A stretch of DNA of 64,000 bases from Paludibacteraceae bacterium (lineage in GTDB: Bacteria > Bacteroidota > Bacteroidia > Bacteroidales > Paludibacteraceae). The translations under genes were made by a program, and so were the position numbers. The notes beneath the pieces are model-generated. The model did not search any database. It was not told where the DNA came from and worked only from the letters and a program-made list of their open reading frames with translations. This document shows, in pieces, positions 16,568 to 24,589 of the stretch. Position 1 is the stretch's first letter. Each line of letters starts with the position of its first letter. Location: the NCBI GenBank assembly GCA_017479885.1, contig JAFVBR010000026.1, positions 1-64,000 of the forward strand, written 5' to 3'.

Positions 16568-16963
16568 ATGATTTACAACCACACCCATAGACCAGGCTTT
16601 CTGCTCGGCTGTATAGACTTCTGTACTGCAGGGCTGTTTTTCCTGCTTTACATGCCGCTCAGCGGACTGCAAGACGAACTGGAGACAATACTCGGGCACA
16701 AGATTCAACCTTACTGGATTGCGTACCTCTGGGGCATTCCCACTGCCTTTATCTACACCTTGGTCTGGATGGCCCGCATTGCGGAGGAACTCAAAACCAA
16801 GGCTATCGGGTTGGGCATTGAAGAACCGTATACATCATGGTGGCACATGTTTGGGTGGAATACGTTCGGCGTGCTGCTCTTCGGGCCTGCCATAGCAACA
16901 CAACGGTTTTTCGACACACTGAACAAGATAGAACGGAAACTGTACCAGCAGGCATCGGAATAA
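16568..16963 (+). CDS. Small membrane protein, DUF4234-like
   Basis: A 131-residue protein starting at ATG 16568, two bases after the DoxX-like gene. It has three hydrophobic stretches (FLLGCIDFCTAGLFFLLY, IAYLWGIPTAFIYTLVWM, WNTFGVLLFGPAIA). The central ELKTKAIGLGIEEPYTSWWHMFGWN resembles small DUF4234-like membrane proteins. The two membrane genes probably work or at least travel together. Function unknown. Confidence 0.7.
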   Translation: MIYNHTHRPGFLLGCIDFCTAGLFFLLYMPLSGLQDELETILGHKIQPYWIAYLWGIPTAFIYTLVWMARIAEELKTKAIGLGIEEPYTSWWHMFGWNTFGVLLFGPAIATQRFFDTLNKIERKLYQQASE

Positions 16964-17007
16964 TGTGATATCAGGAAATAATTTGCTCTCAATATTGAAA
17001 ACCATAT

Positions 17008-17664
17008 ATGAGAAAAACAATCCAAAACAACTTGATTAAGACAGACAGAGTGGCTAAAATAGTGCTCGAGATATCTGCCGGAGTTATGTTCGCCTTTCTC
17101 TTGTTGTGGTTAGTGTATGCTCTTGTCTTCAACAACTTAGTGAACGTACCCTCTCAAACAACCCGCGTAATAACAAGTGCCGGAAAAACAATAGTCATCA
17201 TAGTGTTATGCGTTTTTCTGCTTTCGGTTGTAATGCGGATTATCATATCGCCTTTTGTCAAAAGTGACGAGGAAACTGAATTCGAGGCAAGGGTGAATTA
17301 CATATTGGGGAAGAAACCGGCATTAAGAAAACAACCGAAAGGAAATGAGGTATTCACCCCTCTTGTCAATCTCACACAGGAACAAGAAGATGCAATCTGC
17401 AAGTTGTTAAAAGAACTGCCGTCTAACATAAACAAACCGAACCAAATCAATATGGCGGCTGTCAGTCAGTTCCTCACTGCGTTACATCGTTTGGACTATC
17501 TAAACGACACTAACCTCAACAATCTTTACAATTGGGTTGGCAGTGTAACAGGCAAAGAAATGCCATCGTACAATCATTTTAACGAGGCATATCCAAGTGA
17601 TACCGTCAGAAAAGTTGACAAAGCCAAAGACAAGATATTAACTGCATTGCAGAAAATTCGATAA
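17008..17664 (+). CDS. Hypothetical two-helix membrane protein
   Basis: A 218-residue protein with two membrane segments (residues about 20-42 and 58-78) and a soluble C-terminal part that begins near residue 90. The soluble part contains LTQEQEDAICKLLKELPSN and a predicted helical repeat. I do not recognise the family. It stands 44 bases after the small membrane gene and is closed by the terminator at 17719-17746. Confidence 0.7.
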   Translation: MRKTIQNNLIKTDRVAKIVLEISAGVMFAFLLLWLVYALVFNNLVNVPSQTTRVITSAGKTIVIIVLCVFLLSVVMRIIISPFVKSDEETEFEARVNYILGKKPALRKQPKGNEVFTPLVNLTQEQEDAICKLLKELPSNINKPNQINMAAVSQFLTALHRLDYLNDTNLNNLYNWVGSVTGKEMPSYNHFNEAYPSDTVRKVDKAKDKILTALQKIR

Positions 17665-17687
17665 GTTCGACAATCGGAATCGTACTT

Positions 17688-17718
17688 TTTGTGCATCGTG
17701 TCAGATGTTGTACCTTTG
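17688..17718 (+). promoter_or_regulatory. Promoter placed directly before a terminator hairpin
   Basis: TTTG at 17688-17691 and TACCTTTG at 17711-17718, spaced 19 bases. The expected transcript start falls inside the hairpin at 17719-17738. Confidence 0.65.
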
Positions 17719-17746
17719 CTCCGTGATTCTTCACGGAGTTTTTTTT
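17719..17746 (+). terminator. Strong intrinsic terminator
   Basis: CTCCGTGA, a TTCT loop, TCACGGAG and then eight T residues: a perfect 8-bp stem with a U tract. It ends the gene at 17664 and sits at the start of the next transcript. Confidence 0.85.
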
Positions 17747-17771
17747 ATTGTATAACTTTAATAATACCTAT

Positions 17772-18197
17772 ATGGGACTACTCGACAACTATAGCGGCAT
17801 CGGCATGTCGCCGAGACCTAAATGGCAACATCAGATTGCCATGAGCAATTTTATGACTAATGCAGCAAGAGAAATCAGGAGAGAGGGACTACTCGTTCTG
17901 ACAGAGGCTACCGTTACTGACGACTGGGATGACCTCGCGCCTGACCTGGTTATCTTTGACAAACTTTTCAATCCTTTAACCGTAATTGAAATCACAAGAA
18001 CAGAACAACTAAATAACATTATCTACAAGTGCGAAGAGTTAATGGAACGTTTCCCTGATTCTGAGTATTTTGTATATGATTATGAGCACGAAGTTCTTTG
18101 CTTCTATGATATACAAACAGGTCAGTGGGCGACATCAGATTATTACGAACTGAGGTCGACATATCTATCCAAACCTGTAATAGCATATTTTCAATAA
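17772..18197 (+). CDS. Uma2-like/PD-(D/E)xK hypothetical protein
   Basis: A 141-residue protein from ATG 17772. The core LAPDLVIFDKLFNPLTVIEITR followed by KCEELMERFPDSEYFVYDYE has the D ... E-x-(T/K) layout of the Uma2/DUF820 nuclease-like fold, although the usual lysine after the acidic residue reads T-R here. It is thus a possible but not certain nuclease relative. It starts 26 bases after the terminator hairpin. Confidence 0.7.
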   Translation: MGLLDNYSGIGMSPRPKWQHQIAMSNFMTNAAREIRREGLLVLTEATVTDDWDDLAPDLVIFDKLFNPLTVIEITRTEQLNNIIYKCEELMERFPDSEYFVYDYEHEVLCFYDIQTGQWATSDYYELRSTYLSKPVIAYFQ

Positions 18198-18217
18198 CCA
18201 TTAAAACTAACAACATT

Positions 18218-18595
18218 ATGGATTCTGTTAAACAATTATTTATCATTGTATTGTCATTGTTATTGGCAGCATGCGGTGAACAAAATGTTCCCAATAATCC
18301 AGTTTCCCCGGGAGGAGGCGGGGGCGGCAACTCAGGCAGCAGAAATGAAAGCTATTCACAACCGGAAGTTGCTCCATCATCAGATTTTACATATCAACTT
18401 CAACAACCTCTTTCCGTAAGTTTTACCGACAGAAGTTCGGGAATACCAACCCAGACAGAATGGGACTTTGGTGACGGCACACAATTACTAAAACAAAGAA
18501 TGTACACATCATCCATCATAAAGTACCCTGAGCAAATAATTCTGACAAACGATAATGCGGACACTCAGGTTGCCGTAATGTTCTCATACAAGTAA
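18218..18595 (+). CDS. Lipoprotein with a PKD-like domain
   Basis: A 125-residue protein. ATG 18218 gives a lipoprotein signal with lipobox LLAAC, followed by a glycine linker (PGGGGGGNSG) and a short PKD domain (SVSFTDRSSGIPTQTEWDFGDGTQ). It is probably anchored to the envelope. The PKD fold is cut short compared with full domains of about 80 residues. It starts 20 bases after the Uma2-like gene. Confidence 0.72.
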   Translation: MDSVKQLFIIVLSLLLAACGEQNVPNNPVSPGGGGGGNSGSRNESYSQPEVAPSSDFTYQLQQPLSVSFTDRSSGIPTQTEWDFGDGTQLLKQRMYTSSIIKYPEQIILTNDNADTQVAVMFSYK

Positions 18596-18620
18596 TTACA
18601 CATCAACTATAACCGGCAAC

Positions 18621-18656
18621 AAAAAATCAGGACGCCATCAGGCATCCTGATTTTTT
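18621..18656. terminator. Bidirectional terminator
   Basis: AAAAAATCAGGA is mirrored by TCCTGATTTTTT around an inner GCC/GGC stem, with one mismatch. It lies between two convergent genes and has A and T tracts on both sides. Confidence 0.85.
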
Positions 18657-18676
18657 ATTCTGGAAAATAATCAATA

Positions 18677-19084
18677 TTAGTAGGTCATAACTGCGGGGAG
18701 TTCTTTGGCCTGTGCAACCATCTTCTCCACTTCCTTCTCGGTGGGAACACGGCGGGTGAGATGACGCTGCTCGTTAACTTCCACAAGTTTCTTCGCAAGA
18801 TTGGCAGGTACTCTGTGACCAAACTCCTTTACAGTGTCAACACCTGCTGCTTCCAGCAACTCGGCGAACTGAGGACCTACGCCTTTGATGCGATACAAGT
18901 CGCAATGATTTGCCCACTTGAGAATCAGAGTGTCGGCAATGTCAGTAGCCTCTGCCAATGCTTTGCGGCCTGCAGGCTTTGCACATTTCTCGAGCAACTG
19001 GCTCGCTTTCATGATACCTGCTGCCTGCAACTTCTCTGCATACACGGGACCTACGCCCTCGATATCAATTACTTTGTAATCCAT
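18677..19084 (-). CDS. DUF4332 helix-hairpin-helix protein
   Basis: A 135-residue protein with two helix-hairpin-helix motifs: IEGVGPVYAEKLQAAGI and IKGVGPQFAELLEAAGV. This duplicated arrangement is the DUF4332 family, expected to bind DNA non-specifically as in RuvA and NAD ligase HhH domains. It is expressed from its own promoter at 19147-19178. The biological role is not established. Confidence 0.88.
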   Translation of the reverse strand: MDYKVIDIEGVGPVYAEKLQAAGIMKASQLLEKCAKPAGRKALAEATDIADTLILKWANHCDLYRIKGVGPQFAELLEAAGVDTVKEFGHRVPANLAKKLVEVNEQRHLTRRVPTEKEVEKMVAQAKELPAVMTY

Positions 19085-19123
19085 AAGTAAAAAAATTTAA
19101 GTGTTTGTTAATAAATCGTTCAG

Positions 19124-19143
19124 CGCAAATATACTTATTTGCG
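19124..19143 (-). promoter_or_regulatory. Hairpin at the transcript start of the DUF4332 gene
   Basis: CGCAAATA and TATTTGCG form a perfect 8-bp stem with a 4-base loop, directly downstream of the -7 element; candidate operator or 5' leader hairpin. Confidence 0.4.
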
Positions 19144-19146
19144 TTG

Positions 19147-19178
19147 CAAAGATAATAAAATTCCCGCGAAAGAACAAA
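19147..19178 (-). promoter_or_regulatory. Promoter of the DUF4332 gene
   Basis: On the minus strand, TTTG (19178-19175) and TATCTTTG (19154-19147) are exactly 20 bases apart. Confidence 0.7.
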
Positions 19179-19277
19179 CAATTTGGCATCTTGTTTCAAC
19201 CTTAACATGTCAAAAATGCGCTTGCTGCGTATGAATAAACAAGTTATAAACTCAATGCAGAACAAAAAAAGAATAAA

Positions 19278-19295
19278 ATCATAATTAATTATGAT
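19278..19295. promoter_or_regulatory. 18-bp perfect palindrome upstream of frdB
   Basis: ATCATAATT followed by its exact reverse complement, about 30 bases upstream of the -7 element at 19325. The position suits a regulator site upstream of the promoter. Confidence 0.55.
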
Positions 19296-19324
19296 ATTGG
19301 CTTTCGTATTTCAAGAAAAAATTG

Positions 19325-19332
19325 TAACTTTG
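19325..19332 (+). promoter_or_regulatory. -7 element of frdB
   Basis: TAACTTTG, 37 bases before the ATG at 19370. The upstream -33 region is weak, which fits dependence on an activator at the palindrome. Confidence 0.5.
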
Positions 19333-19369
19333 CAACGTGAAGTGAATATACGTAAAACAGCATATAGTA

Positions 19370-20125
19370 ATGGATAGTTACATCAACATCAAGGTTCGCG
19401 TCTGGAGACAGGCAGGACCAAAGGCTAAAGGTTATTTCGAGACCTACGAACTGAATCACATCTTCCAAGGTGCCAGTTTCCTTGAGATGATGGATATTCT
19501 GAACGAACAACTCATTTCCGAGCACAAAGATCCTATCGCTTTCGACCACGATTGTCGCGAAGGCATTTGCGGTATGTGCTCAATGTATGTCAATGGTCAT
19601 CCTCACGGGCCGGACAGCGCAATAACCACATGCCAGCTTCACATGCGCAAATTCAAAGATGGTGACACTATCACCGTGGAGCCCTGGCGTTCGCACGCTT
19701 TCCCCGTAATAAAAGACCTGATGGTCGATCGTCAGGCTTACGACAAGATTATGGCTGCAGGAGGATTCATATCAGTCAACACCGGTGGTGTGCCAGATGC
19801 CAACTCTATTCCTATCCCCAAGCCGAAAGCAGACGAGGCTATGGACGCCGCTTCGTGTATCGGGTGCGGAGCATGTGCCGCTGCTTGCAAAAACGGCTCT
19901 GCTATGCTCTTCGTGGCTGCCAAGGTAAGTCAGTTGGCTCTCCTGCCCCAAGGCCGCATCGAAGCAAAAGAGCGCGCTAAGGCTATGGTCGCCAAGATGG
20001 ACGAACTCGGCTTTGGCAACTGCACCAACACAGGTGCCTGCGCTGCTGAGTGCCCCAAGCAAGTGAGCCTTGCCAACATCGCTCGGCTTAACCGCGAGTT
20101 TATCGGAGCAAAGTTCTCTGACTGA
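19370..20125 (+). CDS. frdB: Fumarate reductase/succinate dehydrogenase iron-sulfur subunit
   Basis: A 251-residue iron-sulfur subunit that passes electrons between the flavoprotein and the membrane cytochrome b. The [2Fe-2S] site is CREGICGMC with a later Cys, and the two cubane sites are [11 protein letters not shown] and [13 protein letters not shown]. The long Bacteroidetes-type form of the family is recognised. In Bacteroidales frdB normally follows frdC and frdA. Here it has its own promoter, the upstream gene is the divergent DUF4332 gene, and a terminator follows directly, so frdC and frdA must be elsewhere. Confidence 0.93.
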   Translation: MDSYINIKVRVWRQAGPKAKGYFETYELNHIFQGASFLEMMDILNEQLISEHKDPIAFDHDCREGICGMCSMYVNGHPHGPDSAITTCQLHMRKFKDGDTITVEPWRSHAFPVIKDLMVDRQAYDKIMAAGGFISVNTGGVPDANSIPIPKPKADEAMDAASCIGCGACAAACKNGSAMLFVAAKVSQLALLPQGRIEAKERAKAMVAKMDELGFGNCTNTGACAAECPKQVSLANIARLNREFIGAKFSD

Positions 20126-20143
20126 GAAGAAATTGTTTCGAAT

Positions 20144-20185
20144 AAGAAAAAGAGGATGACACTTGATTGCCATCCTCTTTTTCTT
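20144..20185 (+). terminator. Terminator of frdB
   Basis: A 15-bp perfect stem AAGAAAAAGAGGATG with its complement, 12-base loop, the 3' arm being U-rich (CTCTTTTTCTT). Confidence 0.88.
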
Positions 20186-20246
20186 TCAGAATAAATTCTG
20201 TTCCTGATCTGTTCAGGTGTCACCTTCTTGGTAACATACCTGCTTT

Positions 20247-20363
20247 CTATTCCTGATTTTCTTTGTTATCAGCTTTTTTGTTGCTGCGATGATTGATTAT
20301 TACCATCGGCACGATGCAGAGTGCCACAAGCACTACTGCAACAATTATTGTTGTTGCGTCCAT
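20247..20363 (-). CDS. 38-residue single-span membrane protein
   Basis: A small frame from ATG at 20363 to TAG at 20247. The product starts MDATTIIVAVVLVALCIV, one membrane span, then a basic and acidic tail NHRSNKKADNKENQE. The clean amphipathic layout supports a real gene although no homologue is recognised. It lies downstream of the GH3 group on the same strand. Confidence 0.55.
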   Translation of the reverse strand: MDATTIIVAVVLVALCIVPMVIINHRSNKKADNKENQE

Positions 20364-20505
20364 AAACAGATTGTTTAATGTAGTTTAACATTGTTTAACG
20401 TGGTTTGTCCGTCGGCTGACGGATTAATGTCTTCACATGATAACTGCATCCGTTGGTTGAATTGACCACGGACTTTCATGTGTCAGCTGTTGTAAACAAT
20501 CTGTG

Positions 20506-20886
20506 TTACCAGAACGCGGAAAAAGGAAAACTGATGTCTGACGGCGGCAGGCTCAGCCTGAGACACAGCGAACGGAAAATGCTAACTGTGGCAGTTCGTG
20601 CCATGCAGAAGTCAGCGGGTCTGCCGAATACCGTTTCCGACAGCAGTCTGTTGAGTTGCCTTGCCGAGAGCTGTATGCTGAGAATCCTCACTTTCTCCAC
20701 CTGCACCGGCAATGCTGATGGTGCGGAAGAAATGCTGAATATCTCTGTTCCGGCAGGGATGTTATGCCCTGAAACGGCATTCGTCGGATTACTGTTGCTG
20801 CCCTGCAACGGCGCAATACTCATTCCGCCGAGCAGCCACACGCAGGTTGTCAGCAGAAGAAAGAATATCTTGGTGCGTTGTTTCAT
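20506..20886 (-). CDS. Hypothetical exported protein overlapping the GH3 gene
   Basis: A 126-residue frame whose ATG overlaps the GH3 stop codon in an ATGA arrangement, as in coupled operon genes. It begins with a clear signal peptide (TKIFFLLLTTCVWLLGG). The rest is rich in Ser, Leu and Arg, without known domain. The composition of the second half is less convincing than the start, so the gene is likely but not certain. Confidence 0.55.
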   Translation of the reverse strand: MKQRTKIFFLLLTTCVWLLGGMSIAPLQGSNSNPTNAVSGHNIPAGTEIFSISSAPSALPVQVEKVRILSIQLSARQLNRLLSETVFGRPADFCMARTATVSIFRSLCLRLSLPPSDISFPFSAFW

Positions 20887-23135
20887 AGCAGAGAATATTT
20901 CCGGGTGCGCTCGTCTGTTATCACTCCTTGCCAGTTCATGCCGAAGGCGAAATCATAGGTATTGCCGTCATGGTCAGTATAAGGAGTGATGTCAAGCGGT
21001 GTATCTTCATTGTGCTGTTCAACTGTCAGCATGTCTTTCGGCATTTGGAAAGGCAGCAATGCTGAAGGTTCCTCCTTCCCGCTTATTATGTCAAGCACAG
21101 CCTGTGTCTGTACGTCGAAAGTGAGAAGCACGGCATCAGCGTATGGCTCAATCTCACTAATAACAAACGGGTTGGCAGTGTTGACAACTACAACAAGCGG
21201 CCTATTGCCTACCATGCTTCTTGTTCTGTGAACCAACTCCATATCGCATCGGTTAATGGTATGGGTAGTCTTGCCGCGGTAGCTTCTGTTTGTGAAGTCT
21301 TCATGCGGGTCTCCTCCGGCAATACTTGTTTCGCGTGCGCCGGTAGCGGTGTAGTCCTCGTATTGCAAAGAAATAGGCAGATAGCCGTTGCCTCCCTGCT
21401 TTATGTCCTCGATAGAGTAACCGCTTCCGCCCATAGGTGACTCAATGAATACAACAGCAAAATCTGCATTCTGCGGATTGTCAGCCTTGCAGAAGTATTT
21501 TTCCAAGAGAGTGTCTGAAACGGGAGTAGTTGTCTTTTCTGCTACCATGGTGCCCCAGAATCCACGGTACTCAGGACAATAACGGTCGGGAATATACGCA
21601 TGCGGTTTCCCTTTTATCGGCAGAAGGTTATTGTGGTTCTTCAGCATTACGATACTCTTCAGTTGTGCCCGGTAACCGGCCTGCATTCGCTCGGGGGAAC
21701 CTACAATCAAGTCGGTGTTGTCAGGATTGAGATAGGGGTTTTCAAACAGTCCGAGGCGGAATATATTGGTCAGCAGTCTGACGGCTGAAAGCTCCATTCG
21801 TTGTCGCATAGCCGTTTCACCAAAAGCCCTGACTCCCATCCTGTATGCCTCTGTCACAGGCTGCATGTCGTTGTTCCCGCCGAATTGGTCAACTCCTGCA
21901 AGCAGTGCCTTATAATGTCTCTCGGCCACGGTTAGAGTCTCCACTCCCCATGGCTTGCCGGAATGAATACCGGGGTGCACATAATCTTCTGTTACGCGCC
22001 AGTCAGTGCAGACCACACCGTCGTAGCCTTGTTCCTCACGGAGCTGGCGTGATATAATGTCTCTGTTGAAGGCATTGCCTACATTCTCCTTTGTCTGATT
22101 GTACGGAATCATGTAGTAAGGCATAACGGCGGCAGCTTTCCCTGTCTTGCCATTCAGATGGAAGGCACCTTCGGTAAATGGCATCTTGTGTAGTGAGAAC
22201 ATTCCCCCCGGATATACGGCATATTTTCCGAAGCCATAGTGCGCGTCTCGCCCTGCCTCGCAAGGAGCACCTCCTGGCCAGTGCTTTACCATGCAGCACA
22301 CACTGTCATATCCCCAACCGTCTTTTATCTCCCGTAAGCCTTCGGAGGTTTGGAATCCGTCACAATAGGCACGTGCCAGGGCAGTGACTAATCCGGGGTT
22401 AGAGCCCATGCTGCCCACGTTTCTGTACCAACGAGGGTCTGTGGCTACGTCAACCTGCGGTGAGAGGGCAGTGGTGAAACCCAGAGCCCGATATTCTTGC
22501 GATGCAATCCGTCCGAACTCTTCCATTATCTCTTCCGAGAAGGTGGCGGCCATTCCCATCGGTCCCGGCCACATTGATATCTGCCCTCCTCCGCCGGCAT
22601 TGAATTCGGCATCTTTGCGGGCACTGTGCCTCGGGTCGGAAGAGTTGTTGACCGGTATTCCCCACCTGAGACTCTCCGCGAGTGCCTGTACGCGGTTGCT
22701 CCATCGTGCTGCTGTGCGTGGTGATTCTACTATGGTTACGAGCAGATGTCTCAAGTGGTCGTTCGTGATGAATTGCCGCTGATGGTCGGTAACAGCGGCA
22801 TGGTCATCAGTATCGGGATTGAAGGTGTGGGAGTCGTATGTAGAGATGTCGTATGATGTGGCGGGCACCGCCTGATGAGACGAATAGAGCATCAGCCCTG
22901 CAATCTCTTCAATAGACAATCGTCTTGCAAGGTCTTTTGCCCGCTCTTCAGGAGAAAGCCGCCAGTCTTCGTACGGCTCCAACTTGCCGGAGCGGCTCAG
23001 ATTCTTGAACAGTAGTCCGTCGTGCTGAATGATACTTACACCTGAATCGGGAGAGAATCCGAGCGTGGGTCCTCCCGTCTGATTGACAATACAGTGATTG
23101 TCAATGTGCGTAATATTCTCTCTGTCGCTCTTCAC
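20883..23135 (-). CDS. Glycoside hydrolase family 3 (beta-glucosidase-like)
   Basis: A 750-residue GH3 enzyme that removes glucose or xylose from the non-reducing end of beta-glycosides. The N-terminal TIM barrel has the catalytic nucleophile in DGVVCTDWRV and the substrate-binding segment MVKHWPGGAP; the (alpha/beta) sandwich and the C-terminal domain follow (VVVVNTANPFVISE). No signal peptide is seen: the only plausible start is GTG 23135, immediately after the stop of the small membrane gene, so the enzyme would be cytoplasmic unless the small protein anchors it. The last codon overlaps the next gene. Confidence 0.92.
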   Translation of the reverse strand: MKSDRENITHIDNHCIVNQTGGPTLGFSPDSGVSIIQHDGLLFKNLSRSGKLEPYEDWRLSPEERAKDLARRLSIEEIAGLMLYSSHQAVPATSYDISTYDSHTFNPDTDDHAAVTDHQRQFITNDHLRHLLVTIVESPRTAARWSNRVQALAESLRWGIPVNNSSDPRHSARKDAEFNAGGGGQISMWPGPMGMAATFSEEIMEEFGRIASQEYRALGFTTALSPQVDVATDPRWYRNVGSMGSNPGLVTALARAYCDGFQTSEGLREIKDGWGYDSVCCMVKHWPGGAPCEAGRDAHYGFGKYAVYPGGMFSLHKMPFTEGAFHLNGKTGKAAAVMPYYMIPYNQTKENVGNAFNRDIISRQLREEQGYDGVVCTDWRVTEDYVHPGIHSGKPWGVETLTVAERHYKALLAGVDQFGGNNDMQPVTEAYRMGVRAFGETAMRQRMELSAVRLLTNIFRLGLFENPYLNPDNTDLIVGSPERMQAGYRAQLKSIVMLKNHNNLLPIKGKPHAYIPDRYCPEYRGFWGTMVAEKTTTPVSDTLLEKYFCKADNPQNADFAVVFIESPMGGSGYSIEDIKQGGNGYLPISLQYEDYTATGARETSIAGGDPHEDFTNRSYRGKTTHTINRCDMELVHRTRSMVGNRPLVVVVNTANPFVISEIEPYADAVLLTFDVQTQAVLDIISGKEEPSALLPFQMPKDMLTVEQHNEDTPLDITPYTDHDGNTYDFAFGMNWQGVITDERTRKYSLL

Positions 23136-23306
23136 CTATGCTTCTTCATCCTGCTGCTCCTCTTCCTTGTTCTTGTCCGTGTCGTTTTCTGCCTTCTTGT
23201 TGAACCAAACGATAGCCGCCCATAGCAGCCCTGTGGCGGCACTTATTATCGCCGTCAGTGCCGCCGCCTTGCGAAATGTGTCTCTCAGTCCTGACATATA
23301 CTTCAT
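23136..23306 (-). CDS. 56-residue membrane protein preceding GH3
   Basis: From ATG 23306 the product reads MKYMSGLRDTFRKAAAL, a single membrane span (LTAIISAATGLLWAAIVWF), then a highly charged tail (NDTDKNKEEEQQDEEA). The stop TAG touches the GTG start of the GH3 gene, so translation is probably coupled. A second start at 23297 is possible. Function unknown. Confidence 0.65.
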   Translation of the reverse strand: MKYMSGLRDTFRKAAALTAIISAATGLLWAAIVWFNKKAENDTDKNKEEEQQDEEA

Positions 23307-23319
23307 GCATTTGACAATG

Positions 23320-23352
23320 CAAAGGTAGTAAAAGAATACAACATAAGCAACA
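23320..23352 (-). promoter_or_regulatory. Promoter of the GH3 operon
   Basis: Minus-strand TTGC at 23352-23349 and TACCTTTG at 23327-23320 with about 21 bases between; the first ATG lies only 14 bases downstream, giving a very short leader. Confidence 0.6.
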
Positions 23353-23483
23353 CAAAAAAATACACCATGATTAAGAATCAAGGCAAAACGTTATTTACGA
23401 AGATAAAAAGGTGAATGAATTGAGGGGGTGATAATATTCGTTGCCTTGTGACAGAATATATTCATAGCCGTCAATAATATACG

Positions 23484-23518
23484 TGCGGCAGCAAGTACTA
23501 TAAACACTTGCTGCCGCA
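23484..23518 (-). terminator. Hairpin downstream of the zeta-toxin remnant genes
   Basis: TGCGGCAGCAAGT and its exact complement form a 13-bp stem with a 9-base loop, 20 bases after the small gene at 23539. No long U tract follows. Confidence 0.65.
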
Positions 23519-23538
23519 TGTAGTTAGAAAACGACTTA

Positions 23539-23691
23539 TTATATTTCTATTGTAAAAGGGTCAACATATTTTATTTGACCGTTCTCGCTAAAAATAAGCA
23601 TCTCGTGGTCACGGCGCTTCTGTTCTACTAAGCGCTGATGCGTAAGTTGCAATCCTACACGCATCTTCTCCTCAAATTCTTCGTTACTCAT
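23539..23691 (-). CDS. 50-residue protein overlapping the zeta-toxin remnant (possible antitoxin)
   Basis: A short frame from ATG 23691 to TAA 23539: it starts MSNEEFEEKMRVGLQLTHQR and ends FSENGQIKYVDPFTIEI. Its ATG overlaps the stop of the zeta-like gene (ATGA). Layout and size resemble the small partners of zeta or Fic toxins in Bacteroidetes, with a helical start and a short beta end of the DGK-like type. The antitoxin role is an inference. Confidence 0.6.
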   Translation of the reverse strand: MSNEEFEEKMRVGLQLTHQRLVEQKRRDHEMLIFSENGQIKYVDPFTIEI

Positions 23692-24032
23692 AACATTTGT
23701 TTTATTTGATTCCACATAGGAAGATTTTCTATTAGAAGTTTGCCATTCTTCTTTGCAACCAATATAGCCGGAGTATGTGTGTTATTATAAATTGCCACAT
23801 AATCACAAATTGGCATATATAGTTCAAAAAGATTATTCAGTCCCAAATAGAAACGGCGTTTTATAACTTCTATCGGCAATCCATGCCCTCCTTCACTAAC
23901 ACGTTGTGCAACACGTTGTATTGCTTGTTCTACACTTTCAAGGTAGAAAAATACAAGAAAAACCTTATATCCAACTTCTTTTGCTCTCTTAATTAATTGC
24001 GTGTAGACTTTTATAGCCTCTCTACCCCGCAA
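23688..24032 (-). CDS. Zeta-toxin-family kinase lacking its N-terminus
   Basis: The 114-residue frame matches the C-terminal half of zeta-type P-loop kinases: AKEVGYKVFLVFFYLESVEQ, then RVAQRVSEGGHGLPIEVIKRRF, then LFELYMPICDYVAIYNN. Full family members have about 190-200 residues, beginning with a GPNGAGKST loop. Here that half, with the ATP-binding and catalytic residues, is absent: the frame begins inside the last codons of ybaK, from a TTG. The gene is therefore a truncated, surely inactive toxin left by a deletion. The partner gene downstream is intact. Confidence 0.75.
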   Translation of the reverse strand: MRGREAIKVYTQLIKRAKEVGYKVFLVFFYLESVEQAIQRVAQRVSEGGHGLPIEVIKRRFYLGLNNLFELYMPICDYVAIYNNTHTPAILVAKKNGKLLIENLPMWNQIKQML

Positions 24033-24492
24033 TTAAGTCAGCCACATCCATCTTTCCGTACTTAATCAACTCCTCAGTCTTGATATGTACCTGCATTCCT
24101 CTGCACCCTGCTGACACATATATCTTGTCAAAACCAAGACAGCTCTCGTGAATAAACATAGGATACTGCTTTTTCATTCCTATAGGCGAGCAGCCCCCGC
24201 GGATGTACCCCGTTACGGGCAGCAGCTCCTGCATCCGTATCATGGCACAACTCTTGTTGCCTGATGCGCGTGCTGCCTTCTTGAGGTCAACCTCCTTGTC
24301 TCCGGGAATAATACAGACGAAGATGCCGGTCTTGTCCCCGCGAAGCACAAGGGTCTTGAAGACGCATGCGATATCCTCACCTAATTGTTCGGCAACATGA
24401 GTGGCACTGAGGTCGGACTCGTCGACCATGTAGGTGACGGTCTCGTAGGGTATCTTGGCAGCGTCAAGCAGACGCAGGGCGTTGGTCTTCAT
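24022..24492 (-). CDS. ybaK: Cys-tRNA(Pro)/aminoacyl-tRNA deacylase YbaK
   Basis: A 156-residue YbaK/EbsC-type deacylase that hydrolyses mischarged Cys-tRNA(Pro) after prolyl-tRNA synthetase. The typical order is visible: VFKTLVLRGDK, then AARASGNKSCAMI, then YIRGGCSPIGMKK and the late FDKIYVSAGCRGMQV. The length is that of the family. Its end meets the zeta-toxin remnant. Confidence 0.9.
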   Translation of the reverse strand: MKTNALRLLDAAKIPYETVTYMVDESDLSATHVAEQLGEDIACVFKTLVLRGDKTGIFVCIIPGDKEVDLKKAARASGNKSCAMIRMQELLPVTGYIRGGCSPIGMKKQYPMFIHESCLGFDKIYVSAGCRGMQVHIKTEELIKYGKMDVADLIAG

Positions 24493-24549
24493 GAGAGGAG
24501 GGAAGTTTTTAGTTTTGTTTAGTTTTGGGGTATCCTTTTATATACAATA

Positions 24550-24573
24550 AGAGCCATAGCATGCTATGGCTCT
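24550..24573 (-). terminator. Terminator of rplS
   Basis: AGAGCCATAGCA followed by its exact complement: a 24-bp palindrome just after the rplS stop, with a T-rich stretch beyond it on the minus strand. Confidence 0.75.
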
Positions 24574-24589
24574 ACGGTGTACCTCAATT

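Noticed and set aside
20453..20989. 178-codon plus-strand frame opposite the GH3 end
   Set aside because: It is antisense to the GH3 gene and the signal-peptide gene, both with better evidence.
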